Of a stretch of 7,587 nt of DNA, positions 1 through 6,507 are shown one piece after another (position 1 is the first letter of the stretch; the number at the start of each line of letters is the position of its first letter). The notes below the pieces were generated by a model, which was not told the origin of the DNA, made no database searches, and was given only the letters and a program-made list of their open reading frames with translations. The DNA is from Anaerolineae bacterium (GTDB taxonomy: Bacteria > Chloroflexota > Anaerolineae > J102), in the NCBI GenBank assembly GCA_015493675.1, contig WGCR01000544.1, positions 1 through 7,587 on the forward strand. The letters are read 5' to 3'. The position numbers were made by a program, and so were the translations under genes.

Positions 1-449
1 CCTTTGTTGACGTATTCGGTTTTGTTGAAGATGACCCAACTGACGACGTCATATCCGCCCTGCCCCATGGGTTTGCTCATCTCCAGCACTTGCTTGTCTC
101 GCATATTCATGTACTGGATGGAGTCGACTTCCACCTTGATGCCGGTCTCTTTTTCGAATTCCGGAATCAGCTTCTTCGCTTTTTCGAAATGTGACAGCGA
201 AGGCCAACTGACGACAATCGTTTCACCAGCGTAGGGCGCATAGGGATTGAATGAATCGTTCGCCTGCTCCTTTCCCTCCTCAGAACCCGTCTCGGGTTGG
301 CTGGTTGAGGGGGTGGCAGCGCTGCTCTTCTCTTTTTCCTGGCTCTGAGGTTGATCGCTTTGCTTTGAGCCGCCACATGCAACCAGGCTCATTGCAAACA
401 TCAGCACCAGGATGGTTATTGCCATTACTTTAAAAATACGCTTGTGCAT
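1..449 (-). CDS. ABC transporter extracellular solute-binding lipoprotein (family 1), N-terminal part, truncated by window edge
   Basis: Only the first 149 codons are in the window; the frame is open to the edge. Residues 1-25 form a lipoprotein signal peptide: positively charged start (MHKRIFK), a hydrophobic stretch about 8-23, then lipobox L-V-A-C with the lipidated Cys at 25 followed by Gly-Gly. Residues about 28-65 are a Ser/Glu/Gln/Pro-rich linker, typical of binding proteins tethered to the outer face of the membrane. From about 66 the mature domain begins with GETIVVSWPS and the segment LIPEFEKETGIKVEV, the usual opening of family 1 (sugar-type) solute-binding proteins. Later parts, including most ligand contacts, are missing, so the ligand cannot be read. 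The start is fixed by a strong Shine-Dalgarno AAGGAGG (458-464) 8 nt upstream of ATG. A competing ATG at 457 is out of frame. It lies 219 nt downstream of the RuBisCO-like gene on the same strand and probably imports the substrate of the pathway (inference). Permease genes would be expected beyond the left edge. Confidence 0.88.
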   Translation of the reverse strand, partial: MHKRIFKVMAITILVLMFAMSLVACGGSKQSDQPQSQEKEKSSAATPSTSQPETGSEEGKEQANDSFNPYAPYAGETIVVSWPSLSHFEKAKKLIPEFEKETGIKVEVDSIQYMNMRDKQVLEMSKPMGQGGYDVVSWVIFNKTEYVNK

Positions 450-668
450 CTTTTCATCCTCCTTGAGGCTTTTCTGAGAATCAGTGGACTTTTGTAAAAC
501 GCGAGTGTTGTCAGGGCATCCCTGAGAAATCTCGTCAGCGCCCTTTATCGTTGAAATAATTCTCAGAAATGCGCTAAATAAATCGTTGAGAAGTGGAATT
601 GTTGGAATGTTGGCAAGTGCAAGTCTTTTTGGCGCCTCCTTTTTGTATTTGTGAGAATGAGAGTGAGA
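450..668. other. 219-nt intergenic region with recurring TGAGAA motifs upstream of the binding-protein gene
   Basis: This gap separates the RuBisCO-like gene from the solute-binding protein gene. I see no credible ORF or RNA gene and no convincing stem-plus-T-run terminator. The hexamer TGAGAA (either strand) occurs five times: 475-480, 523-528, the complement at 560-566, 587-592 and 652-657. Two copies are extended to the 9-bp palindrome TTCT-G/C-AGAA (472-480 and 560-568). Its length and motif repetition suggest separate control of the transporter gene. I could not identify a convincing -35/-10 pair, so any promoter here is unproven. Confidence 0.45.
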
Positions 669-1961
669 TTAGGAAACCATCGCTAGCGCTGCCTGCAGTT
701 CTGGATGTTCACGGGCATAAGCCTCAATCGTCACGTCTCTTTCAACTGCTTCCCAACCTTGCCTCAAACTGGCTGCACCGCCTTTTGGACCCATGGGGTG
801 TTCGAAGACTGCGCGTCCTGGGACAATGCCAAAGTCGACCGTTTTCAGCTTCTTGAAAAGCTCGCCCGTTGAACCAGCCCATTGGCTGCCGGCAGGCACT
901 GGAAGCGATCTCTTGATATGTCCCAATGGATCAAGACAGGCGTGGGCGCTCTGTATGACTTCGATTTCCGGCGTTTTCATCCTGGCTCCAAAGCCTGGAT
1001 AAATGATTGCGTCAAAGCCCACAATTCTTTGCAGCTTGGTGATCAACGGCGAATGGATGCCGAATTCAGGAATTAACGTAAACGGGGCGATAAAATCGAA
1101 GTGGGCGACCAGGGGGACCTGAGTGTGTTTTCTTAACATTCTGATTGCGCTTAGTCCGGTTGTCATGCCATTGACCATTAAAGCATTGGCTCCTCTTTCA
1201 ACAGCGATGTCATGTAATTCGAGCAATCTGTCGACTTCATCGGTAATGTTGGCCAGATAAATTTTATTCTCTCCGGTGATTTCTTCCGCTTTTCGGCGAG
1301 CCTTGCCCAACAGCTCCGCTCGCTCGGCCAGCGGCGACCAGGGGACGTCTCCAAGCATTTCATCATCCTTGGCAATATCCAGGCCGCCCAGCCAGCCCTG
1401 AAAAGCCAATTCAGCAAATGGCTTTGGCGGTAGTCCGATATTAGGCTTGATGACGCCCAGAAAGAGAGGGCGATCATAAACCTGTAATATGTCTCGAATG
1501 CCTTGGACGCCGAATTTTGGGCCCTGAAAATGTTGCAAAAAACTATTGGGGAATTGAATATCGAGCAACTTGATGACAGAAATGCCAGGAGAGTGAAAAG
1601 CGCCTTCTCCGGCGACAGCCGTCAGCATGTTGGGTATTTTGGGGCCGAAATTCTCGTGGGGATGTGCGATTTTGACTCGGCATCCATACGATTTCGTCTG
1701 TTTGTCTGCCAACGCCGGATAATTGGGCTTATCGAAAACTTTCTCGACAACCAGATCAATCACTTTGGCTCCAAAACGATCGCGCAAGTCTTCATCGACG
1801 CCCACGCGTTTCCATTGCGCCGTGGATTGCTCCTGACAAAGATGTGCAGCGGCTTCGTCCGGCGAAGAAGTCGTTTCGAAGTAATAGTCCAATATCAGGT
1901 ATTTTTCAGCGTCAAGGTCTTGCCAATCAGCAAAAAATCCTGATTTATCGCCAATGCTCAT
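669..1961 (-). CDS. RuBisCO-like protein (form IV, large-subunit family), putative sugar-acid-phosphate enzyme
   Basis: The protein has 430 residues, matching the large-subunit family. It has the two-domain layout: an N-terminal alpha/beta domain (about 1-150, with LILDYYFET near 22-30) and a TIM barrel (about 155-420). Visible active-site positions are IKPNIGL at 171-177, where the second RuBisCO Lys (KPK, Lys177 in spinach) is Asn174; GGLDIAKDDE at 192-201, keeping the carbamylated Lys (198) and the Mg ligands Asp200 and Glu201; His287 (like His294); and His303 with Lys309 in the loop-6 region (like His327/Lys334). The triple-Gly phosphate site near RuBisCO 403-405 is replaced by VPGRAVFEHPMG (380-391). 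The protein is therefore metal-dependent enolate chemistry machinery, not a CO2-fixing RuBisCO. Described functions for such proteins include MTR-1-P pathway enolase/isomerase and 3-oxo-isoapionate-4-phosphate decarboxylase or transcarboxylase/hydrolase; the sugar-cluster context favours the latter kind (inference). The start has a GAGAG-type site just upstream. It lies 27 nt after the isomerase gene, probably cotranscribed. Confidence 0.9.
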   Translation of the reverse strand: MSIGDKSGFFADWQDLDAEKYLILDYYFETTSSPDEAAAHLCQEQSTAQWKRVGVDEDLRDRFGAKVIDLVVEKVFDKPNYPALADKQTKSYGCRVKIAHPHENFGPKIPNMLTAVAGEGAFHSPGISVIKLLDIQFPNSFLQHFQGPKFGVQGIRDILQVYDRPLFLGVIKPNIGLPPKPFAELAFQGWLGGLDIAKDDEMLGDVPWSPLAERAELLGKARRKAEEITGENKIYLANITDEVDRLLELHDIAVERGANALMVNGMTTGLSAIRMLRKHTQVPLVAHFDFIAPFTLIPEFGIHSPLITKLQRIVGFDAIIYPGFGARMKTPEIEVIQSAHACLDPLGHIKRSLPVPAGSQWAGSTGELFKKLKTVDFGIVPGRAVFEHPMGPKGGAASLRQGWEAVERDVTIEAYAREHPELQAALAMVS

Positions 1962-1988
1962 AATGATCTCTCATGTCCTGGCTTAATT

Positions 1989-2459
1989 TCACGCTATTTT
2001 GTCTGCCGAGAAGTATTTTTGTTCGATTTCGATGATGCGTTGAACTTTTGGAGCAGACCTGCCGCCAGCGAATTCTGATTCGAGCCAGGCTTTGAGCACA
2101 GTCTTGGCCTTTTCGGGCCCAATCACTCTGGCGCCCATGGTGATGATCTGGGCGTTGTTGCTTTTCCTGGCGCGTTCTGCACTGTAAACGTCATGGCAGG
2201 TGGCAGCCCGAATGCCGGGAACTTTATTGGCTGTAATAGCCATTCCCAAACCAGTGCCGCACAGAATGATGCCTCGTTCGCAGTTACCCTTTGCCACTTC
2301 TAGCGCTACTCTTTCGGCAACATTGGGATACAGCTCGGGATCTTCTTCTGAGTCCACACCTAAATCAACTATCTGGATATCATCTTGGGTGGACAAAAAT
2401 TCATTCAGAACGCGTTTCAGGGATACTGCTGCATTGTCGCATCCGATTGCAATTTTCAT
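1989..2459 (-). CDS. rpiB: RpiB/LacA/LacB-family sugar-phosphate isomerase with altered active-site histidines
   Basis: The chosen start gives 156 residues, normal for RpiB (about 150). The family signature is clear: MKIAIGCD at the N terminus, ILCGTGLGMAITANKVPGIRA (66-85 region) with the catalytic Cys67 in CGTG (Cys66 in E. coli RpiB), then GARVIG and GGRSAPKVQRI near the C terminus. Two residues differ from classical ribose-5-phosphate isomerase B: E. coli His10 (GCDH) is Asn9 here, and the ring-opening His99 (QHN) is Ser100 (KSN). This argues for an aldose/ketose phosphate other than ribose 5-phosphate, perhaps one that cannot form a ring. RpiB relatives acting on erythrulose/erythrose 4-phosphate are known; that substrate is an inference from its pairing with the RuBisCO-like gene 27 nt downstream. 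The ATG at 2459 is preferred over the upstream in-frame ATG at 2495 because GGAG (2467-2470) lies 7 nt before it and the MKIAIGCD start matches the family. Confidence 0.9.
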   Translation of the reverse strand: MKIAIGCDNAAVSLKRVLNEFLSTQDDIQIVDLGVDSEEDPELYPNVAERVALEVAKGNCERGIILCGTGLGMAITANKVPGIRAATCHDVYSAERARKSNNAQIITMGARVIGPEKAKTVLKAWLESEFAGGRSAPKVQRIIEIEQKYFSADKIA

Positions 2460-2466
2460 GGTTTTT

Positions 2467-2470
2467 CTCC
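2467..2470 (-). promoter_or_regulatory. Shine-Dalgarno deciding the rpiB start
   Basis: GGAG on the minus strand with a 7-nt spacer to the ATG at 2459. It overlaps the codons that a longer reading from 2495 would use, so the 12 extra residues of the longer ORF are probably untranslated leader. Confidence 0.7.
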
Positions 2471-2531
2471 ATAATCGTAGAGGTTGATAAAACAATTTGC
2501 TGAGAAGGGGCCGTGTCGTATGACTGGATTG

Positions 2532-3263
2532 CTATAATGGATGTAGCAGACCTTTGTAGACATATCTGTCACATCGATAAAGTGTGTTTGATAAAATTGC
2601 CGGTATTCCCGATTTCAAGTAAATCAAATCATCTACTTCCAGCAATGGGGCTCCTGGTTCGACGCCCAATATCGCGCTGATATCTTCATCAGCGGGTATC
2701 GCCCGTATGTGCTCCGTCACTTTGCCAAATTCAAGGTTGTATCGTTCAGACAAGCGTGCAGGTAATGAGATATCAACAGAGGCTAAATCCTCCATCGAGG
2801 ATATGAGCAACCTGGGAACATAGTGTACGGCATATCCCACGAGATGTTCTCCAACGTAAAGAAGGCCGGTAATTTGCACCACCTTTTCACCAAGAATGGT
2901 GCGCAAGGCGTTGGCCACGCGCATACTTGGCAGGCGTTCTTCCACACTGAGCAACCTCCAGATCATATCTTGATATTGCTCAATTCGCTCGAATGACCAT
3001 CGCGTTATCCCAACTGTGGGGGATGGAAGATGCTGCTCGGCCACATAAGTGCCTTGCCCCGGTGAACGCCTGAGTAACTTCTCTAAAACAAGCTGATCGA
3101 TCGCCCGGCGTACGGTCATTCGACTCACGCCATACATGATAGCGAGATCATCCTCTGAAGGCAGCTTATCGCCGGGACGGAATTTCCCATCCAGAATATC
3201 TTGTTCTATTTCTTGTCTGATTTGAGCATAAAGGGGTATGCGGCTATGACGTGAAACTACCAT
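2532..3263 (-). CDS. GntR-family transcriptional regulator, HutC/FarR type with UTRA domain (third regulator in transcription order)
   Basis: The 243-residue length is standard for the GntR/HutC subfamily. The winged helix-turn-helix spans about 9-75: IPLYAQI (9-15), PGDKLPSEDDLA (30-41), recognition helix region YGVSRMTVRRAI (44-55) and wing GQGTYV (69-74). All family hallmarks are intact, so it should bind DNA as a dimer. Residues about 95-240 form a UTRA (chorismate-lyase-fold) ligand domain ending in the typical LSNTLYRCDRYVYK. UTRA proteins usually sense the sugar phosphate or acid handled by neighbouring genes. The ATG lies 3 nt after the UPF0261 stop codon, so the two are probably translationally coupled. 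The rpiB gene follows after 72 nt. It probably represses part of this cluster (inference); its ligand cannot be read from sequence. Confidence 0.93.
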   Translation of the reverse strand: MVVSRHSRIPLYAQIRQEIEQDILDGKFRPGDKLPSEDDLAIMYGVSRMTVRRAIDQLVLEKLLRRSPGQGTYVAEQHLPSPTVGITRWSFERIEQYQDMIWRLLSVEERLPSMRVANALRTILGEKVVQITGLLYVGEHLVGYAVHYVPRLLISSMEDLASVDISLPARLSERYNLEFGKVTEHIRAIPADEDISAILGVEPGAPLLEVDDLIYLKSGIPAILSNTLYRCDRYVYKGLLHPL

Positions 3264-3266
3264 TCT

Positions 3267-4526
3267 TCAACCATCCCTGCTGATATGAGTGGCAATATCG
3301 GTTGGCTGTTGCCCATGAAGCATCGCAGACAGGCACGTTGTAGAGACTTCTGCGAATAAAGCATCATTGATATGAGCATCGACCTGGATAATTGGAATTC
3401 TGGGGGAGAGTTCGGCCTGAAGCGTTGCCACAAAGACTTCGTTTCCTTCGGGATCCCATAATTCGCTCCCTTCTTTGTTGTATTCGGAAAAGCCTTTCAT
3501 GGGGATTGTCACCATGGTAGGGCCTAAAGCCCGATTCAATCGCTCGGCCATTACCTGCGCCACCTTGATCATCTGTTCGGGTTTGGGACGAATATGCACT
3601 ATTTGGGCATTGTGAATGACCGTGGGCCTGCCGCGTAGCTCTTCGGGCGCTTTTGCCAATGACTCGAAAGCCAAAACATCGATGCCTCCCACCGAGATTA
3701 CCGCGGGCGTATTCGTTTTCGTAAGAGCTTCCAGCCGGTGAGGGGCTCCCGTTAGTCCGCCATAGAGTTGATTGATCAGCTCATGGGTGCTGATGTCGAT
3801 GACTCCTACGAATTTACCCGCTTCGATGAGCTCCTCCATAGCTGCTCCGCCGGTTCCCGAAGCATGAAAGGCGACAACCTCGTATCCGGCCACTTCCATC
3901 CCAGCCTTTATTTGCATACAACAAGGTGTCGTGATGCCAAGCATCGTCAGGGCAATCGCTGTTTTTTTCGTCGTTTTTGTCTGCTTTCGCAGCACCATCC
4001 CGGCAATGGCGTTTGCTGCATTGTCGAATATGGGGAGACTGATTGCATTAAGTCCTGCAATATCCGCCACCGAAAACATCATGCAAATATCTTTGGTGCC
4101 CACATAAGGCCCGAATCGAAATCTGCCGCTGGCCACTGTCGAAAGCATAAGTTTGGGAAAGCCGATGGGCAGGGCCTGCATTGCAGTCGTGCAGATGGAT
4201 GTTCCCTGACCTCCGCCAATTCCGATGATGCCGTCGAGTTTCCCTTCGCCAAAGAGTTTTTGGACAATGCTCCGCAACCCCTCTGCTTGTTTGGCGATGG
4301 CTGCGCTTTTTTTGTTTTGTTTTTTCAACTCATCGATAGTAACGCCTGCTGCTTTTGCCACCTCCTCTCTGGATACAGTGGCCTCTACGGCGGGAACACC
4401 CAAAACACCGGAATCGATCAATATCGTATCAATTCCTTGCGCGGCAATTTTGTTTCGGATATACTCCGCTTCTTTGCCTTTGGTGTCGAGGGTGGCCACG
4501 ATGGCCACACTTTTTCGTTTGCTCAT
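3267..4526 (-). CDS. UPF0261 / Tm-1-like ATP-binding domain protein
   Basis: With the start at 4526 the protein has 419 residues, close to the usual length of UPF0261 proteins. It opens with SVAIVATLDTKGKEAEYIR (6-24), the characteristic N-terminal motif. The glycine-rich segment IIGIGGGQGTS (100-110) and TVASGRFR follow, then a second domain with FHASGTGGAAMEE (220-232) and DISTHEL (244-250), also family hallmarks. The N-terminal part corresponds to the ATP-binding region of tomato Tm-1, a protein that inhibits tobamovirus replication. The role of bacterial members is not settled; they often sit beside a PEP-hydrolase/PEP-mutase-like TIM-barrel gene, which is absent here. No signal peptide or membrane segment is seen, so it is cytoplasmic. 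A longer reading from a GTG at 4613 would add 29 residues translated from an inverted repeat; I reject it. The Shine-Dalgarno at the chosen start is weak (AAGAG, very close), while coupling to the next gene (3-nt gap) is tight. A small-molecule enzyme in the sugar pathway is likely (inference). Confidence 0.9.
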   Translation of the reverse strand: MSKRKSVAIVATLDTKGKEAEYIRNKIAAQGIDTILIDSGVLGVPAVEATVSREEVAKAAGVTIDELKKQNKKSAAIAKQAEGLRSIVQKLFGEGKLDGIIGIGGGQGTSICTTAMQALPIGFPKLMLSTVASGRFRFGPYVGTKDICMMFSVADIAGLNAISLPIFDNAANAIAGMVLRKQTKTTKKTAIALTMLGITTPCCMQIKAGMEVAGYEVVAFHASGTGGAAMEELIEAGKFVGVIDISTHELINQLYGGLTGAPHRLEALTKTNTPAVISVGGIDVLAFESLAKAPEELRGRPTVIHNAQIVHIRPKPEQMIKVAQVMAERLNRALGPTMVTIPMKGFSEYNKEGSELWDPEGNEVFVATLQAELSPRIPIIQVDAHINDALFAEVSTTCLSAMLHGQQPTDIATHISRDG

Positions 4527-4581
4527 GCTCTTGATGCGTGAGGGTGCGTTCAAAAGTGAGATGACATCATTTGTGAATCGG

Positions 4582-4621
4582 AGTATGCAGTGCGCAGATC
4601 GGGCGATGCGCACTGCATACT
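4582..4621. repeat. Perfect 15-bp inverted repeat (hairpin) between the MBL hydrolase and UPF0261 genes
   Basis: Arms 4582-4596 and 4607-4621 are exact reverse complements (AGTATGCAGTGCGCA and its complement) around a 10-nt loop. A second small palindrome, CGCATTATGCG, lies next to it at 4626-4636, and GAATC/GATTC (4575-4579, 4637-4641) may extend the base of the structure. There is no T-run on either side, so it is not a standard intrinsic terminator. It resembles REP/MITE-type intergenic repeats. In the mRNA it would form a stable stem-loop in the 121-nt gap and could affect processing or stability. Confidence 0.8.
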
Positions 4622-4647
4622 ATTTCGCATTATGCGTGATTCAGCGA

Positions 4648-5478
4648 TCACAAGCCGCCAGTATAAAAGGGGAGACCTGGAATCACTTCACGTTTTTTGC
4701 GCAGTTTCATGCCCTCGAAAGGATACACAGGATGCTCCAACACGGCCGGGTCATGGGCGCCTAGAATATAATCCGCCCGGCGATCTATTTCCTCAACGCT
4801 CTTCCAGCCTTCGAGCGTATTGATGAAACGCTGGGGCACCCAATAGCGCCAATGCTCCTCTTCTCGAGGTTCCATATTTCGGCCGACAAAGATGGCGTCT
4901 CCGGCCAGGACGATACTGCCTGCGGTTGTTTCCACCTGAACAGCCTGATGTCCCACCGAATGCCCAGGCGTTGGAAAAACGCTTACGCCAGGAACGATTT
5001 CCGTTACGCCTTCAACCAACTCGAACTGACATCCCAAAAATGGCGCTTCAATCCCCAAAATGGACGCTTCGTAAGAACGGTAATATAAAGGAAGCGGATT
5101 GACTGCCATCGTCAACTCGGTGGGCGTGCAAATATAACGGGCATTCTTGAACGCCTTCATGTTATGGACGTGATCCCAATGCAAATGCGTGAAGATGCAA
5201 ATGTCAATTTCGTCGGGATCAACCCCCATCTTCCTGAGCGCATCCGGGCTCTCGAGTTCGCCTTTTTTATCGCAGCTATGATGATATTTCGTCGCCCGTT
5301 CGGCATCAGGCAAACCGGTGTCAACCATGATCTTGTGTTCCCCGGTATCCACATAATAGCAAAGCACCGGAAGATCGACTTTTCGACCGGCGTCACCTTT
5401 GAAGAACATATACGTGCCATGGTCCGTTTTGAGCCAGCCTGTATTGATGGGGTAAATGCGAGTTTGTTCGATGGTCAT
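4648..5478 (-). CDS. Metallo-beta-lactamase-fold hydrolase, N-acyl homoserine lactonase-like (putative lactonase)
   Basis: The 276-residue protein shows the full zinc-binding set of the MBL superfamily: THLHWDHVH (97-105, with His98, His100, Asp102, His103), His173 in PTPGHSVGH, Asp194 in LAGDA and His242 in GAHDP. The HLHWDH form, the early MVDTGLPD and the overall length place it with the AttM/AiiA-type lactonases and related hydrolases rather than beta-lactamases or glyoxalase II. It has no signal peptide, so it is cytoplasmic. In a sugar-catabolic cluster it may open a sugar lactone rather than quench quorum signals; this is inference, as the fold alone does not set the substrate. Start: ATG with a strong GGAGG (5486-5490), 7 nt spacing. 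A repeat element separates it from the regulator upstream, and a 121-nt gap with a hairpin from the UPF0261 gene downstream. Confidence 0.9.
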   Translation of the reverse strand: MTIEQTRIYPINTGWLKTDHGTYMFFKGDAGRKVDLPVLCYYVDTGEHKIMVDTGLPDAERATKYHHSCDKKGELESPDALRKMGVDPDEIDICIFTHLHWDHVHNMKAFKNARYICTPTELTMAVNPLPLYYRSYEASILGIEAPFLGCQFELVEGVTEIVPGVSVFPTPGHSVGHQAVQVETTAGSIVLAGDAIFVGRNMEPREEEHWRYWVPQRFINTLEGWKSVEEIDRRADYILGAHDPAVLEHPVYPFEGMKLRKKREVIPGLPFYTGGL

Positions 5479-5506
5479 TGAGTTTCCTCCGTAAAATATA
5501 TTTGAT

Positions 5507-5665
5507 GGTTAGGGTAACTGCTAAGGTAGCCTGGTTCGACATCGAAAATGCTTTGCCACGAAGGCTCGAAGGGACGAAGACACGAAGAAAACCTTTGTTT
5601 TTACCCTTCGTGCCTTCGTGTCGTCGTGGTTTTCGACCTTGCTACGTTAGTAGTTACTGGTTAGG
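5507..5665. mobile_element. MITE-like inverted-repeat element with flanking 7-bp direct repeats
   Basis: The terminal arms 5514-5530 (GTAACTGCTAAGGTAGC) and 5641-5657 are inverted repeats matching at 15 of 17 positions. Inside, 5556-5590 and 5604-5629 are further imperfect inverted arms built from repeated CGAAG/ACGAAG words, so most of the 144 bp folds back on itself. GGTTAGG occurs directly outside both ends (5507-5513 and 5659-5665, with one extra T on the right), which looks like a target-site duplication. There is no credible ORF. It fills the gap between the second regulator and the MBL hydrolase gene and ends about 16 nt before the hydrolase's Shine-Dalgarno. Insertion of a non-autonomous element is an inference; it could instead be a static genomic repeat. 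Confidence 0.65.
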
Positions 5666-5676
5666 CGATTAAAAAA

Positions 5677-6474
5677 TCACACCTTTATTGCTTCTGATTG
5701 TTGGGGCTGAGGCAGAGGCGTATTGCGGACGACTTTGTAAACATAGCGGTCGCTCCGAAAATGAGCCTTTGCCATGCCGATGATCTTTCCCCCTACCCCG
5801 TACAACATTCTGGTTGCCACCAATACTGGCACCGATAGGGGGATGTTCAAAATCTGGGCCATTTCGTCATCGGGCATCATGCAAGTCAGACTTTCTTCCA
5901 GCTCGATTAATCGTAAGTTATATTTTATTTCCAGCGTATATTGGAAAGACTGTCTGGAAAGATCTTCGAAAGCCAACTCTGGGCAAAGCGCTTCGCGAAT
6001 CGTATTGACCTGGTAGACAAGAGGCTCGTCATCCACATATCGCAAACGTTTGATGACGATGACTTGCTCATCTGGTTCTAGGTGTAAAACGAGACGCTCC
6101 TCTTCGGTGGCTTTGCGCACTTCTGTAGACACATCGGCCCGAGGCTTTCGCCCACTTTCGATCATTTCATAGAAAAAACTTGTGATGTTCGGCTCGGCGC
6201 GCTCAATGGGCGGCTGCATGACAAATGTGCCCTTTCCCTGAACTCGATACAATAGCCCGGCTGCCACCAGTTCTTTGAGCGCTTGTCTGACAGTAACGCG
6301 ACTAACGCCATATTTGTTGGCCAATTCCACCTCGCCTGGAATCAGATCGCCTGGCCTAAGCCTATTCGTGGCAATGCTGATCTCGAAGTCGCGTTCAATC
6401 TGTGCATACAAAGGCGCTTCGATAGCGCGCCTGACGGGCGTGTAGCGTGGCGTGGGATACGTGTGGTCAGCCAT
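5677..6474 (-). CDS. GntR-family transcriptional regulator with UTRA domain (second in transcription order)
   Basis: The protein has 265 residues. A 17-residue N-terminal extension precedes the winged helix-turn-helix at about 18-86: APLYAQIERDFE (20-31), RPGDLIPGEVELANKYGVSRVTVRQAL (40-66) and the wing VQGKGTFV (78-85). Gly47 stands where most relatives have Ser in the LPSE motif. The UTRA ligand domain covers about 105-250, with RLRYVDDEPLVYQ and the closing FRSDRYVYK. The ligand is unknown. Start: ATG with AGGA and a 7-nt spacer. It begins 33 nt after the diverged UTRA regulator, and their UTRA domains look alike in the same order of motifs, so the pair may derive from duplication and may act on the same signals (inference). 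The MITE-like repeat follows its stop codon. Confidence 0.93.
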   Translation of the reverse strand: MADHTYPTPRYTPVRRAIEAPLYAQIERDFEISIATNRLRPGDLIPGEVELANKYGVSRVTVRQALKELVAAGLLYRVQGKGTFVMQPPIERAEPNITSFFYEMIESGRKPRADVSTEVRKATEEERLVLHLEPDEQVIVIKRLRYVDDEPLVYQVNTIREALCPELAFEDLSRQSFQYTLEIKYNLRLIELEESLTCMMPDDEMAQILNIPLSVPVLVATRMLYGVGGKIIGMAKAHFRSDRYVYKVVRNTPLPQPQQSEAIKV

Positions 6475-6507
6475 GGTAAATCCTGTTCAGTAATGCAAGT
6501 GGCAAAG

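Noticed and set aside
615..660. Intrinsic terminator after the RuBisCO-like gene
   Set aside because: There are A/T runs around GGCGCC, but no stem longer than the 6-bp palindrome and no proper stem followed by a T-run on the minus strand.
1503..1943. Plus-strand 146-aa frame opposite the RuBisCO-like gene
   Set aside because: Antisense shadow of a conserved coding region with no recognisable motif.
669..1961. Genuine CO2-fixing RuBisCO large subunit
   Set aside because: The second active-site Lys is Asn174 and the Gly-rich phosphate loop is replaced, as expected for form IV.
3768..4541. Long plus-strand reading frame (257 aa) opposite the UPF0261 gene
   Set aside because: It lies fully antisense to a strongly conserved family protein, is rich in Cys/His/Ser without domain-like pattern, and has no clear Shine-Dalgarno.
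4527..4613. 29-residue N-terminal extension of the UPF0261 protein from a GTG at 4613
   Set aside because: The GTG and the first codons lie in the perfect hairpin, and family members begin near the VAIVATLDTKG motif, as the ATG at 4526 gives.
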